From Taklimakanibacter albus (GTDB lineage Bacteria > Pseudomonadota > Alphaproteobacteria > Rhizobiales > Aestuariivirgaceae): 64,000 nucleotides of DNA. The translations under genes were made by a program, and so were the position numbers. The stretch covers positions 1,014,624-1,078,623 of the forward strand of contig NZ_JAENHL010000008.1 of the NCBI RefSeq assembly GCF_016595235.1, given 5' to 3'. How positions within the stretch are numbered: the stretch's first letter is position 1; the number at the start of each line of letters is the position of its first letter. This document shows, one piece after another, positions 42,390 through 50,580 of this stretch. The notes under the pieces were generated by a model. The model saw nothing but the letters and a program-made list of their open reading frames with translations. It searched no databases and had not been told where the DNA came from.

Positions 42390-43316
42390 ATGACGACCGT
42401 TCGCATCCGTCTTCTCTGGCACAAACAGGCACAATTCGCGGGCTTTCTGCTGGCGGAGAAACTTGGCCTGGCGCGCAGAAGCGGCGTCGAGATCGTCTGC
42501 GAAGGCCTCGATTTCAACATGAAACACGTGGCGGCGGTCCTCTCCGGCGCCACGCAAATGTCCGTCGCGAGCCCGGCTCACATATTGGAGAGCCGGGCAC
42601 CGGAGAAGCTGCGCTTCATCCTGACCATCCAGCAGGAGAGTCCACTCGTCTATCCGGCGCGCAAGACAAAAGGCTTCACCAAGCCGACCGATCTCAAGAA
42701 CGGCAAGATCGGCGTATGGCCCGGTCACGAAGATCTCGAACTGCGCTGGATGCTACAGCGGGCCGGCCTTGCCCCCGACGCGGTCGAGCGTATCGCCATG
42801 CCGGATACGGTCGGTCCTTTCCTCAAGGGCGATCTCACCTCGGCGCAGATGACAAATTATCATGAGCTGCATGTGGTCGAGAAAGCGCTGGGCCACGACG
42901 CGCTGACGATCTTCTCGGCGCGCGATTACGACTGCTCGCTGATCAAGGACGGCCTCGTCGTGGCGCGCGATTTCGCCGCCGAGAAACCGGCGGCCGTGCA
43001 GGCCGTCGTCGATGCGGTGCTCGAAGGCTGGACCATCGCCTTCAGCGAGCCCGAACGCGCCGTCGAAGCGTGCCGTGAGGCTCGGCCGGATATGAGCGAC
43101 GAAGAGCATCGCCAGCAGCTCGCCGATATCCGCGCGCTCGCCATCCGTGGTGCCACGCTGAGCCACGGCCTGGGTTATCCCGATCCTCGCCATGTGGCGC
43201 GCGCCGCCCAGGCGATGGCCGAGGTCGAGAACAAGAGCGTGCCGTGTGAAGAAACTGGGGATGCGCGCTTCTGGCAAGCGGCGCCGGAAGCCTTCCGGGG
43301 AAGGAACTGGGCTTGA
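42390..43316 (+). CDS. NMT1/THI5-like binding protein without signal peptide
   Basis: The 308-residue protein begins directly with the mature-type fold: VRIRLLWHKQAQFAGFLLAEKLGLARRSGVEI, followed by VLSGATQMSVASPAHILESRAPEKLRFILTIQ, NGKIGVWPGHEDLELRWML and KPAAVQAVVDAVLEGW. No hydrophobic leader is present at this start, and no better upstream start exists because the preceding gene ends 17 bases away. It may therefore be cytoplasmic (as the eukaryotic THI5 pyrimidine synthase is), or exported by an unusual route. It overlaps the following FAD-oxidase gene by four bases. Confidence 0.85.
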   Translation: MTTVRIRLLWHKQAQFAGFLLAEKLGLARRSGVEIVCEGLDFNMKHVAAVLSGATQMSVASPAHILESRAPEKLRFILTIQQESPLVYPARKTKGFTKPTDLKNGKIGVWPGHEDLELRWMLQRAGLAPDAVERIAMPDTVGPFLKGDLTSAQMTNYHELHVVEKALGHDALTIFSARDYDCSLIKDGLVVARDFAAEKPAAVQAVVDAVLEGWTIAFSEPERAVEACREARPDMSDEEHRQQLADIRALAIRGATLSHGLGYPDPRHVARAAQAMAEVENKSVPCEETGDARFWQAAPEAFRGRNWA

Positions 43317-44467
43317 GCGAGAGCCTGCCCAAGGCTGCGGATGTGGTCGTCGTCGGCGGTGGCGTCGTCGGCGCTGCCGTGGCGCGCCAAACGGCGAAGG
43401 ACGGGCTCAAGACGGTGCTGCTTGAGGCCAAGGCCTTTGGCGGCGCGGTCAGCGGCGCCAGCCTCGCCTGTCTCGGCACGCATATGCATAATATCGAGGA
43501 ACTGCCGATCCTCCTCGAGGCTTGTGCTCTGTGGCAGTCGCTGTCGGAGGAGCTCGGCGACAGCTTCGAATATAACCGCAGCGGCCAGCTGCGTTTCATC
43601 CTGAAGCCGGAAGATGTCGCGATCGCCGAACGCTGGATCGCCGGCGAGCGGGCCGCCGGCCTCGCGCCTGAGCTTCTGTCGCCCAAAGAGGCGCAAGAGG
43701 TCGAGCCGCTGCTCACCGGGCCGATCCATGCGGCGACCTGGGCGCCGGATTCGGCGACCGTCAATCCATTCCTCGCCGTGCGCGCCCTTCTGGCCGACGG
43801 CAAACGAGCCGGCGTCATGGCCTTCGCCGAAACGCCGGTCGAGCGTCTCCTGCTCGATGGCGACCGCATCACCGGCGTCCGGACGTCGCGCGGCGACATC
43901 AGCGCCGGCCATATCGTCCTGGCCGCAGGCCCGTGGAGCGCCAGGGTCGCGCGCAGCATCGGCCTCACTGTCCCGATCGTGGCACGGCAAGCGCAATGCC
44001 TCGCCTCGGTGCGCCTGCCGCCCTCGATACGCCGGGTGATCGGGGCCTGCGAATCCGCCGGCGGCGTCGAAAGCGGCTATACCCAGATTCAGCAGGCGGC
44101 GAGCGGCCAGATCCTGTTCAACACCGTGATGGCGCCGCAGCAGACGCCGGCCGGCGCGGAAGACCGTATCAATGAAGTACCGCGCCGTTTCGTGCGCGAC
44201 TCCATCGCCATGCTCACCACCTTGTTTCCGAGCCTCGCCAATATCCTCATGCTGCGTTCCTGGGTGCGCTTCGAAGGGGTGACACCGGATGACCGCTTCA
44301 TGGCCGGACGCCTCCAGGATGGCCTTCTCATCGCCGCCGGCGACAACGGCACCGGCTTCACCCGCGCGCTGTTCCTCGCCCAGCTGATCAGCCGGGCGGC
44401 CCGCGCGGCGACGGACGCGCGCGACGGTTTCTACAACCCGCTCCGTTTCGCCGGAGGCAAGCCATGA
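43313..44467 (+). CDS. FAD-dependent oxidoreductase, DadA/opine-oxidase-B-like
   Basis: The 384-residue protein has the Rossmann start VVVVGGGVVGAAVARQTAKDGLKTVLLEAKAFGGAVSGASLA, a middle DAO-type domain (VNPFLAVRALLADGKRAGV, VRTSRGDISAGHIVLAAGPWSARVA) and the C-terminal FAD closing block RFEGVTPDDRFMAGRLQDGLLIAAGDNGTGF. With the next two genes it forms the three-part set (catalytic subunit, small 2Fe-2S protein, second flavoprotein) known from opine oxidases, D-hydroxyproline dehydrogenases and hydrogen cyanide synthase. It probably oxidises a C-N bond of a secondary or D-amino acid. Confidence 0.88.
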   Translation: MSESLPKAADVVVVGGGVVGAAVARQTAKDGLKTVLLEAKAFGGAVSGASLACLGTHMHNIEELPILLEACALWQSLSEELGDSFEYNRSGQLRFILKPEDVAIAERWIAGERAAGLAPELLSPKEAQEVEPLLTGPIHAATWAPDSATVNPFLAVRALLADGKRAGVMAFAETPVERLLLDGDRITGVRTSRGDISAGHIVLAAGPWSARVARSIGLTVPIVARQAQCLASVRLPPSIRRVIGACESAGGVESGYTQIQQAASGQILFNTVMAPQQTPAGAEDRINEVPRRFVRDSIAMLTTLFPSLANILMLRSWVRFEGVTPDDRFMAGRLQDGLLIAAGDNGTGFTRALFLAQLISRAARAATDARDGFYNPLRFAGGKP

Positions 44468-44709
44468 GCCCCGTGGTCACACTCCTTATCAACGGCGCGC
44501 CCATCGAGGCCGAAGCGGGTGTCACGGTCGCCAGCGTGCTGCATCGGCAACGACCGGCGTTGCGTGTAAGCCCGAGGCTCCAGGCGCCGCGCGGCCTCTA
44601 TTGCGGCATGGGTGTGTGCTTCGAATGCGTCGTCACGATCGACGGCCAGACGCAGCGCGCGTGCATCACGCAAGTGCGCGACGGCATGGTGGTCGAGGTG
44701 GCGTCGTGA
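44464..44709 (+). CDS. Small [2Fe-2S]-binding protein, opine-oxidase/HcnA-like subunit
   Basis: The 81-residue protein is a plant-type ferredoxin fold with APRGLYCGMGVCFECVVTIDG and a later Cys in QRACITQV, giving the four-cysteine pattern of the small subunit between two flavoprotein subunits. It overlaps both neighbours by four bases, which fits obligate complex formation. Confidence 0.9.
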   Translation: MSPVVTLLINGAPIEAEAGVTVASVLHRQRPALRVSPRLQAPRGLYCGMGVCFECVVTIDGQTQRACITQVRDGMVVEVAS

Positions 44710-46127
44710 ACGCCCGGCTCCTCACCTGTGACGTGCTGGTGGTCGGCGCCGGTCCGGCCGGGCTTGCTGCCGCCGCAGCGGCACGCGAAAGCGGCGCCGA
44801 TGTTATCTGCATCGATCTTTTCGCCCGTGCCGGTGGGCAATACACCATGCAGCCGGCGGCATCCGACAGCCCATTCCACGCCGCTCCACAAGTGAGGCAG
44901 GGCCGTGAAGCCATCGCGCATTGCCAGGCGCTCGGCGTCCGGATGCTGCTCGAAACCGAGATCTTCTGGGCCGAGCCTGGTTTTGTCATTTTTGCCCATC
45001 AGAAGGGCGAGGCCATCACGGTCAGGGCCAAGACGGTGGTCGCGGCGACGGGCGGCATGGAACGCCCAATCCCCTTCGAGGGCTGGACCTTGCCAGGGGT
45101 CATCAGCGCCGGCGCGGCGCAGCGTCTCGTCAAAGCCAATGGCACACGCCCCGGCCAAAATATCGTGCTGGCCGGAACCGGCCCCTTCCTCTTCGCCGTC
45201 GCCGACACTTTCGCCAAAGCCGAAATTTCCTTGCGTGCCTATGTCGAAAGACAGAAGCCGGGCATCGGCACGATCGATCTCTTCATCAGCCATCCATCCC
45301 GTCTTGGCGAGGCGCTCGGCCTGTTGCGCAGCCTGCGGGCGACCGGCGCGCATCGTTACACCGGACATGGCATCATCGCCGCACTCGGCAAGGAGCGTGT
45401 CGAAGCGGTCCGCATCGCGCCGCTTGGACAGAACGGCCTGCCGGACAAATCCCGCGCCTTCACCATCGACAATGTGGATTGCCTGTGCGTCGGCCATGGT
45501 TTCCAGCCGGTCATCGACTTCACCAGCCTGCTCAAGGCGGCACACCGCCATGACGATGCGCTGGGCGGCTGGTATTGCGTGACCGATGCGCGGACACAGG
45601 CGACCGATGTGGCGGGGCTGTTCGCCGCCGGCGAGACGGCCGGCATTGGCGGCTTCCGCCCGGCGCGCCTCAGCGGCAGGCTCGCGGGCCTCCATGCCGC
45701 GCAAGCGGCCGGACGCCCGTTGCCTCATTTCGGCATCGACAAGCTGCATCGCGATATGATCCAGGCGCGCGCCTTCGCCGCCAGGCTCGCCCGGCTTTTT
45801 CCTTTCCCGGCCCATATCGCCGACGCACTTCCCGATCACGAGCTTGTCTGCCGCTGCGAGGACGTCTCGCGGGCGCAGATCAAGGCCGCCATCGCCGATG
45901 GCGCAAGCGATGTCTTCTCGGTCAAGATGTGGACCCGCGCCGGGATGGGCCCGTGCCAGGGCCGCGTCTGCGGCTCAGGCCTTGCTCATCTCGTTGCGAG
46001 CGCGCTCGGCAAACCGGCAGCCGAAGCCGGCTACAACCGGCCACATATGCCACTGCGCCCGGTGCCGTTGGCCGCGGCCGAAGCGGCGCTGGCGCTCGCC
46101 GATCTTCCCCATGGAGTTGAAACATGA
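44706..46127 (+). CDS. FAD/NAD(P)-binding oxidoreductase with C-terminal BFD-like [2Fe-2S] domain, opine-oxidase-A-like
   Basis: The start is GTG 44706 (GTGA overlap with the previous gene), giving 473 residues. The N-terminus carries the dinucleotide motif VLVVGAGPAGLAAAAAARESGADVICIDLFARAGGQYTM. The second nucleotide-binding region follows (GQNIVLAGTGPFLFAVADTFAKA). The C-terminus has the bacterioferredoxin-associated-ferredoxin-like cluster: LVCRCEDVSRAQIKAAIADGASD, then MGPCQGRVCG. It completes the three-subunit oxidase and probably passes electrons onward. Confidence 0.92.
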   Translation: MNARLLTCDVLVVGAGPAGLAAAAAARESGADVICIDLFARAGGQYTMQPAASDSPFHAAPQVRQGREAIAHCQALGVRMLLETEIFWAEPGFVIFAHQKGEAITVRAKTVVAATGGMERPIPFEGWTLPGVISAGAAQRLVKANGTRPGQNIVLAGTGPFLFAVADTFAKAEISLRAYVERQKPGIGTIDLFISHPSRLGEALGLLRSLRATGAHRYTGHGIIAALGKERVEAVRIAPLGQNGLPDKSRAFTIDNVDCLCVGHGFQPVIDFTSLLKAAHRHDDALGGWYCVTDARTQATDVAGLFAAGETAGIGGFRPARLSGRLAGLHAAQAAGRPLPHFGIDKLHRDMIQARAFAARLARLFPFPAHIADALPDHELVCRCEDVSRAQIKAAIADGASDVFSVKMWTRAGMGPCQGRVCGSGLAHLVASALGKPAAEAGYNRPHMPLRPVPLAAAEAALALADLPHGVET

Positions 46128-46543
46128 CGACCGCTTTGTCCAGCGGGGCGCGCTGCTACGCAATGCGCCTCGTGCCCGGCACCGACGTGCTGCAGGCCGT
46201 GCAGGATTTCGTGCGCGACAACGACCTCAAGGCGGTGGCGATCGTCACCGTCGTCGGCAGCCTGACCGATGCGGTGATCCGCTATGCCAACCAGCCGGGC
46301 GGCACGCTGTCGCAAGGCCATTTCGAGATCGTGTCGATGGTCGGCACCGTCGAGCCGACCGGCGCCCATGTCCACATCTCGCTCTCGGACGGGCAAGGCA
46401 AAATGTTCGGTGGCCATATGCTGCCGGGGTGCCTCGTCTACACCACCGCCGAGATCGTGCTCGCGCATCTCGAGGACTTCGTCTTCACGCGCGTTCCCTG
46501 CGCACTCTCAGGGTACGACGAGCTTGGCATTCAAAACATCTAA
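46124..46543 (+). CDS. PPC/DUF296 domain protein
   Basis: The 139-residue protein has the PPC (plants and prokaryotes conserved) fold pattern: YAMRLVPGTDVLQAVQDFVRDNDLKAVAIVTVVGSLTDAVIRY, then GHFEIVSMVGTVEPTGAHVHISLSDGQGKMFGGHM, where GAHVHIS is the hallmark metal-binding-like turn. Plant members bind DNA with an AT-hook; no such extension is present. The bacterial role is unknown. It overlaps the oxidase gene by four bases and precedes the ECF transporter, so it is probably part of the same pathway. Confidence 0.88.
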   Translation: MTTALSSGARCYAMRLVPGTDVLQAVQDFVRDNDLKAVAIVTVVGSLTDAVIRYANQPGGTLSQGHFEIVSMVGTVEPTGAHVHISLSDGQGKMFGGHMLPGCLVYTTAEIVLAHLEDFVFTRVPCALSGYDELGIQNI

Positions 46544-46569
46544 CCGTTCACAACAAGGAGGGAACTGAG

Positions 46570-47142
46570 ATGAAATTTGATACGCGTACATTGGTGCTGA
46601 TGGCGATCGCCATCGTCATCAATATTGTCGTCGGGCAGATCGCCGTCTGGGTGAAACTGCCGCTTTATGTCGATGCGGTGGGCACCGTGCTCGTCGCCAT
46701 TCTCGCCGGCCCGCTGGCGGGCGCCGTTACCGGCGTGCTCACCAATGTCATCTGGGGCCTGGTGTCGGATCCGACCGCCATGGCCTTCTTCCCGGTGTCG
46801 CTGGTCATCGGCCTCCTCGCCGGCTACCTGGCCAAACTCGGCTGGTTCCGCAATATCGGCATGACGGTCGTCTCCGGCATCGTCATCGGCATCATCAGCA
46901 CGCTCGTCGCCATTCCGATCATCGTCTACATGTTCGGCGGCGTGACGGGTGCGGGCACCGACTTCGCCACGACATTCCTGGTCTCGGTCGGTCAGGAGCT
47001 GCTCAAATCCGTGGCGATCGCCAATCTCACGACGAACCTCGCAGACAAGATTCTCACCTGCGTGATCGCCTGGGTCATCGCCAGCCGGATGCCGAACCGC
47101 TTCACGGCCAGCTTCCCGTTCTATCAGCACTCGGCGAGCTGA
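46570..47142 (+). CDS. ECF transporter substrate-binding (S) component
   Basis: The 190-residue membrane protein has about five to six hydrophobic helices. The segment KLPLYVDAVGTVLVAILAGPLAGAVTG and the Trp/Asn-containing loop VTGVLTNVIWGLVSDPTAM are typical of ECF S components. ATG 46570 is preceded by AAGGAGGGA, a near-perfect ribosome-binding site. Genes for T and two ATPases follow immediately, so this is a dedicated (group I) module. The vitamin or nucleobase-type ligand cannot be named. Confidence 0.88.
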   Translation: MKFDTRTLVLMAIAIVINIVVGQIAVWVKLPLYVDAVGTVLVAILAGPLAGAVTGVLTNVIWGLVSDPTAMAFFPVSLVIGLLAGYLAKLGWFRNIGMTVVSGIVIGIISTLVAIPIIVYMFGGVTGAGTDFATTFLVSVGQELLKSVAIANLTTNLADKILTCVIAWVIASRMPNRFTASFPFYQHSAS

Positions 47143-47148
47143 TCTCAC

Positions 47149-47934
47149 ATGATAACCCAGGGAAGCTCACAAACGGGCACGGCTCTGCTTTATGTGCCGG
47201 GCAATAGTTTCATCCACCGGATGAATCCGCTGACCAAGCTCGTGGGGCTTCTCTGGCTCGCGGCGACAACGTTCATGCTCCCCCCCGGCGGCATGGCCAC
47301 GATTTTCGTCGCCACCTTCCTTTTCGGCGTCCTCGCGGGCGCCGGAAAGGCCTTCATCAAAAGGCTGATCCTGACACTCGGCCCCTTCGCGATCTTCCTG
47401 TTCGTCATCCATGGCGTCCTCATCGAGCGCCACGACACGATCCAGCATGAGTGGATTTCCTTCAGCCCCGAGGGTGCCCAGTACATGTTGAAGATCCTCG
47501 TCCGGGTCGCCGCTTTGCTTGCCGCTTCCATGCTCTTCGTCACCACCACACATCCCGCCAACCTGCTCAAGGCCCTCGACAGCCACGGCGTTCCGCCGGG
47601 CATCGCCTATCTGATCGCCAGTCCACTCCTTCTGCTCGAGCCCTTTTCCGCCCGCGCCCGCGCCATCCGCGATGCGCAGCAGGCCCGCGGCCTCGATCTC
47701 ACCGGCAGCTGGAAGGCCCGCGTGAAAGCTTTCCCGGCCCTTCTCATTCCACTGGTCACGCTCGCGCTTTCCGATCTCGATCACCGCGCCACAGTGCTCG
47801 ACGGCCGCGCCTTCCGCGCCCGCCCCTTCCGCGTCGTGCTCGATGCGCCGGTCGACCGGCCCTATGAACGCTGGCTGCGCCGCGCGCTTCTCATCGCCAT
47901 CCCGCTTCAGATCGGAGTGCTGCTGTGGCTCTGA
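47149..47934 (+). CDS. ecfT: ECF transporter transmembrane (T) component, EcfT/CbiQ-like
   Basis: The 261-residue protein starts with the CbiQ-type NSFIHRMNPLTKLVGLLWLAATTF, has five to six hydrophobic helices, and has the coupling-helix Ala-Arg-Gly region SARARAIRDAQQARGLDLTG and VTLALSDLDHRATVLDGRAF. These residues contact the two ATPases. It lies six bases after the S gene and overlaps the first ATPase gene by ten bases. Confidence 0.92.
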   Translation: MITQGSSQTGTALLYVPGNSFIHRMNPLTKLVGLLWLAATTFMLPPGGMATIFVATFLFGVLAGAGKAFIKRLILTLGPFAIFLFVIHGVLIERHDTIQHEWISFSPEGAQYMLKILVRVAALLAASMLFVTTTHPANLLKALDSHGVPPGIAYLIASPLLLLEPFSARARAIRDAQQARGLDLTGSWKARVKAFPALLIPLVTLALSDLDHRATVLDGRAFRARPFRVVLDAPVDRPYERWLRRALLIAIPLQIGVLLWL

Positions 47935-48776
47935 TCGATATCGACAATCTCGTTTTCGGCTATGGCAAGGCAGCCCCTGTCCTCGACGGCGTGAGCCTCT
48001 CCATCGCGCATGGCGAACGCATCGCCATTCTTGGCGGCAATGGCTCGGGCAAGACGACCCTGGCGCAATGGATCGCCGGCAGCCTTCCCCGGCCGGGCAT
48101 GACGGCGCGCAGCGGAACCCTTCATGCCGAAGGCAAGCCGTGGTCAGACTGGGACGCGCTCAAACGCGCGGAGACGATCCAGTTCGTCGGCCAGATCCCG
48201 TCGCAGCAGATCTCGGGCTTCGCTTTCACCGTCTATGACGAACTCGTCTTCGGCCCCGGCAATCTCGGCCTCGAAGAGGCTGAGATCCGCAAACGGGCCG
48301 ACTGGGCGCTCGACACCTGCAATCTGCGCCATCTCGTGGAGCGCGATCCCTTCACGCTGTCGGGCGGCGAGCAGCAACGCCTGTCGATCGCGGCCGCCCT
48401 GGTGATGCAGCCCAAGGCCCTCGTGCTCGACGAGCCGACCGGCAATTTCGATCCTGAATCACGCGAGAAGCTCCTGAACCAGATCAATCAGCTGCCGGAA
48501 GACCTGACCGTCATCCTGTGCGACATGGCGCTCAAGCCGGCGCTCGCCATCGCCCGCCGCTTCCTACTGCTCGATGAAGGCCGCATCGTCGCCGACAGTG
48601 ACGCGCAAGCGATCCTCGCCCATCCGCGCACGCTCGAAGTCTTCGGCGCGCCGGCGGTGACGGAAGCGGCACTGGCGATCCGCGCCGCCGGACGCTGGCC
48701 CGAAGGCAAGCCTTTGCCCCTCACCTATGGCCAGGCGGAAGCCCTGTTCAAGGAGGTCAGCCATGCTCACGGTTGA
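47925..48776 (+). CDS. ecfA1: ECF transporter ATPase A (first), all motifs intact
   Basis: The 283-residue ATPase has Walker A GGNGSGKTT, Q-loop QFVGQIPSQQISGFAFTVYDELVFGPGNLGL (ECF type), signature TLSGGEQQRLSIAAALVMQP, Walker B ALVLDEPTGNFDPES and a switch region near ILCDMALKPALAIARRFLLLDEG, where the usual His is replaced (DMALK). It partners the ATPase at 48763. Confidence 0.9.
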   Translation: MALIDIDNLVFGYGKAAPVLDGVSLSIAHGERIAILGGNGSGKTTLAQWIAGSLPRPGMTARSGTLHAEGKPWSDWDALKRAETIQFVGQIPSQQISGFAFTVYDELVFGPGNLGLEEAEIRKRADWALDTCNLRHLVERDPFTLSGGEQQRLSIAAALVMQPKALVLDEPTGNFDPESREKLLNQINQLPEDLTVILCDMALKPALAIARRFLLLDEGRIVADSDAQAILAHPRTLEVFGAPAVTEAALAIRAAGRWPEGKPLPLTYGQAEALFKEVSHAHG

Positions 48777-49563
48777 TCAGGTCGCGTTCCATTACAGCGC
48801 GGCGACGCCGGTGCTGCGTGAGGTGAGCTTCCGCTCTGAAGGTGGTGAGATCCTGGCGCTGGTCGGGCGCAATGGCGCCGGCAAGAGCACGCTGCTCAGG
48901 CTGCTCAACGGCCTACGCAAACCGACACAGGGGGCGGTCGTCATCGCCGGTAAGAACACCCGAGACACGCCGCCCCATATCATCTCGCATTCAATCGGCA
49001 CTGTCTTCCAGACGCCGGAACAGCAGATCTTCAACGCCACGGTGCGCGACGAGGTGGCCTTCGGCCCCAACAACCTGCCGCTCACGCCACAGCAGCGCGA
49101 GGAGCGTGTGGTCCGCGCGCTCGCACGAACACGTCTCACCGACTTCGCCGGCAAACATCCGCTCGATCTCGACCAGGCACAGCGCCGCTTCGTGGCGCTC
49201 GCCTCGGTGCTCGCCTCGCAGCCACCGGCCCTGCTTCTCGATGAGCCGCAGCGCGGCCTGGATCAGCGCGGCAAGAACCTGCTCGAAGAGATCATCCGTG
49301 AGGAACAGGCGGCGGGGCGCTGCATCATAATCGTCTGCCATGACATGGAATTCGTCGCCCGGCTCGCCAGCCGCATCATCGCTTTGTCGGAAGGCCGGCT
49401 CTCAGCCGATATGGCGCCGGTCGATTTCTTCAGCGATGCCCCGGCGATGGCGGCGGCAAGCGTCGAGCCACCCGACACACTCAGGCTTTCGGCGGCGCTC
49501 GGCCTGCCCGCAAGTCTTACCCCTTCTTCCTTCGCCGACCACTGGCTGGCGCGACACAACTGA
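48763..49563 (+). CDS. ecfA2: ECF transporter ATPase A' (second), degenerate signature
   Basis: The 266-residue ATPase from ATG 48763 (AAGGAGG just upstream) has Walker A GRNGAGKST, TVFQTPEQQIFNATVRDEVAFGPNNL and Walker B ALLLDEPQRGLDQRG with His in CHDMEFVARL. The ABC signature, however, reads LDLDQAQRRFVALASVL instead of LSGGQ-x-R-R, so the composite site that uses it is probably catalytically weak. With EcfA1 (intact signature but no switch His) this implies an asymmetric heterodimer. Confidence 0.9.
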   Translation: MLTVDQVAFHYSAATPVLREVSFRSEGGEILALVGRNGAGKSTLLRLLNGLRKPTQGAVVIAGKNTRDTPPHIISHSIGTVFQTPEQQIFNATVRDEVAFGPNNLPLTPQQREERVVRALARTRLTDFAGKHPLDLDQAQRRFVALASVLASQPPALLLDEPQRGLDQRGKNLLEEIIREEQAAGRCIIIVCHDMEFVARLASRIIALSEGRLSADMAPVDFFSDAPAMAAASVEPPDTLRLSAALGLPASLTPSSFADHWLARHN

Positions 49564-49570
49564 GGCTGAC

Positions 49571-50533
49571 ATGAGACTGATTATCGATACCGACACCGCA
49601 GGCGACGACGCCTTCTCGATCCTGCTTGCGCTCAAGACACCGGGCGTCACGCTCGAGGCGATCACCATCTGCAACGGCAATGTGGATTTCAGCCAGCAGA
49701 CCGAAAACGCACTCTATACGCTGGAAGTGGCAGGCTATTCGGACAAGGTACCGGTCTATCAAGGCTGTCCGTTGCCCTTGCTGCGCAAAGAGGTCGATGC
49801 CACCGAATTCTTCGGCGTCGACGGCATGAGCGACGCGCATTTCCCGAAAGCGAAGCAGCGGCCGGAATCAAAACATGCGGTCGACGCGATCATCGATCTC
49901 GTAATGTCCAATCCGGGCGAGATCGACATATTGGCGCAGGCGCCGCTCACCAATATCGCGACGGCCTATGCCAAGGAGCCGCGCATCGTGAAGGCGCTCC
50001 GGCATTTGTGGATCATGGGCGGCACCGACAATTCGCTCGGCAACACCACGCCCGCTTCCGAGTTCAATTTCTATGTCGATCCAGAGGCCGCGAAGATGGT
50101 GATCAATGCCGGCTTCCGCCAGACTTTGTCGACCTGGACGCTGACGATGAATTCCGGGATCCTGCCGCAGGAAGCGCTGGCCCGCATCGAGGCGATGAAT
50201 ACGCCGCTGTCGCGCTTTTTCATGACGGTGAGCCAGGCGCCGTTCAAACGTACCAAGGTGCGTTACGGCTCGCCCCTCAGCACCCATCCCGATTCACTCA
50301 CCTGCGCCTGTGCCATCGACGAAAGCCTCATTCTCGAAGCCGCCGACTGCCTGGTCGATGTCGAGACGGGCAGTGAGCTGACACGCGCTTATTCCAGCAT
50401 CTGCGTGCCGCTCGACGAGGAGCAGGCCAAGATCGACAAATTGTGGCCCGCGGGCAAGCCCAACTGCCGCGTCATCAAGAAGGCGGACACGGATCGCTTC
50501 GCCGAAAAACTCATCGCCGTGCTCGACACCTGA
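49571..50533 (+). CDS. Inosine/uridine-preferring nucleoside hydrolase family protein
   Basis: The 320-residue protein has the calcium-binding DTDTAGDDAFSILLAL (usual DTDPGxDDA), AQAPLTNIATAY, LWIMGGT, and ASEFNFYVDPEAA with the second Asp. It should hydrolyse an N-ribosyl bond, releasing a base and ribose. ATG 49571 lies seven bases after the ATPase stop; the open frame from 49340 lies within the ATPase gene. It is the main hint that the imported compound carries a sugar on nitrogen. Confidence 0.92.
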   Translation: MRLIIDTDTAGDDAFSILLALKTPGVTLEAITICNGNVDFSQQTENALYTLEVAGYSDKVPVYQGCPLPLLRKEVDATEFFGVDGMSDAHFPKAKQRPESKHAVDAIIDLVMSNPGEIDILAQAPLTNIATAYAKEPRIVKALRHLWIMGGTDNSLGNTTPASEFNFYVDPEAAKMVINAGFRQTLSTWTLTMNSGILPQEALARIEAMNTPLSRFFMTVSQAPFKRTKVRYGSPLSTHPDSLTCACAIDESLILEAADCLVDVETGSELTRAYSSICVPLDEEQAKIDKLWPAGKPNCRVIKKADTDRFAEKLIAVLDT

Positions 50534-50580
50534 ACATCGAACGCAAACAGGGCAGAGCAACTGCCTATTGGAGTACACAT

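Noticed and set aside
40549-42432. A 627-codon minus-strand open frame opposite the NitT/TauT importer genes
   Set aside because: Antisense shadow; the plus-strand genes have clear motifs, overlaps and ribosome-binding sites.
46543-46570. Riboswitch before the ECF genes
   Set aside because: Only 26 bases separate the PPC stop from the S-component start, far too little for a metabolite riboswitch; the gap is filled by a ribosome-binding site.
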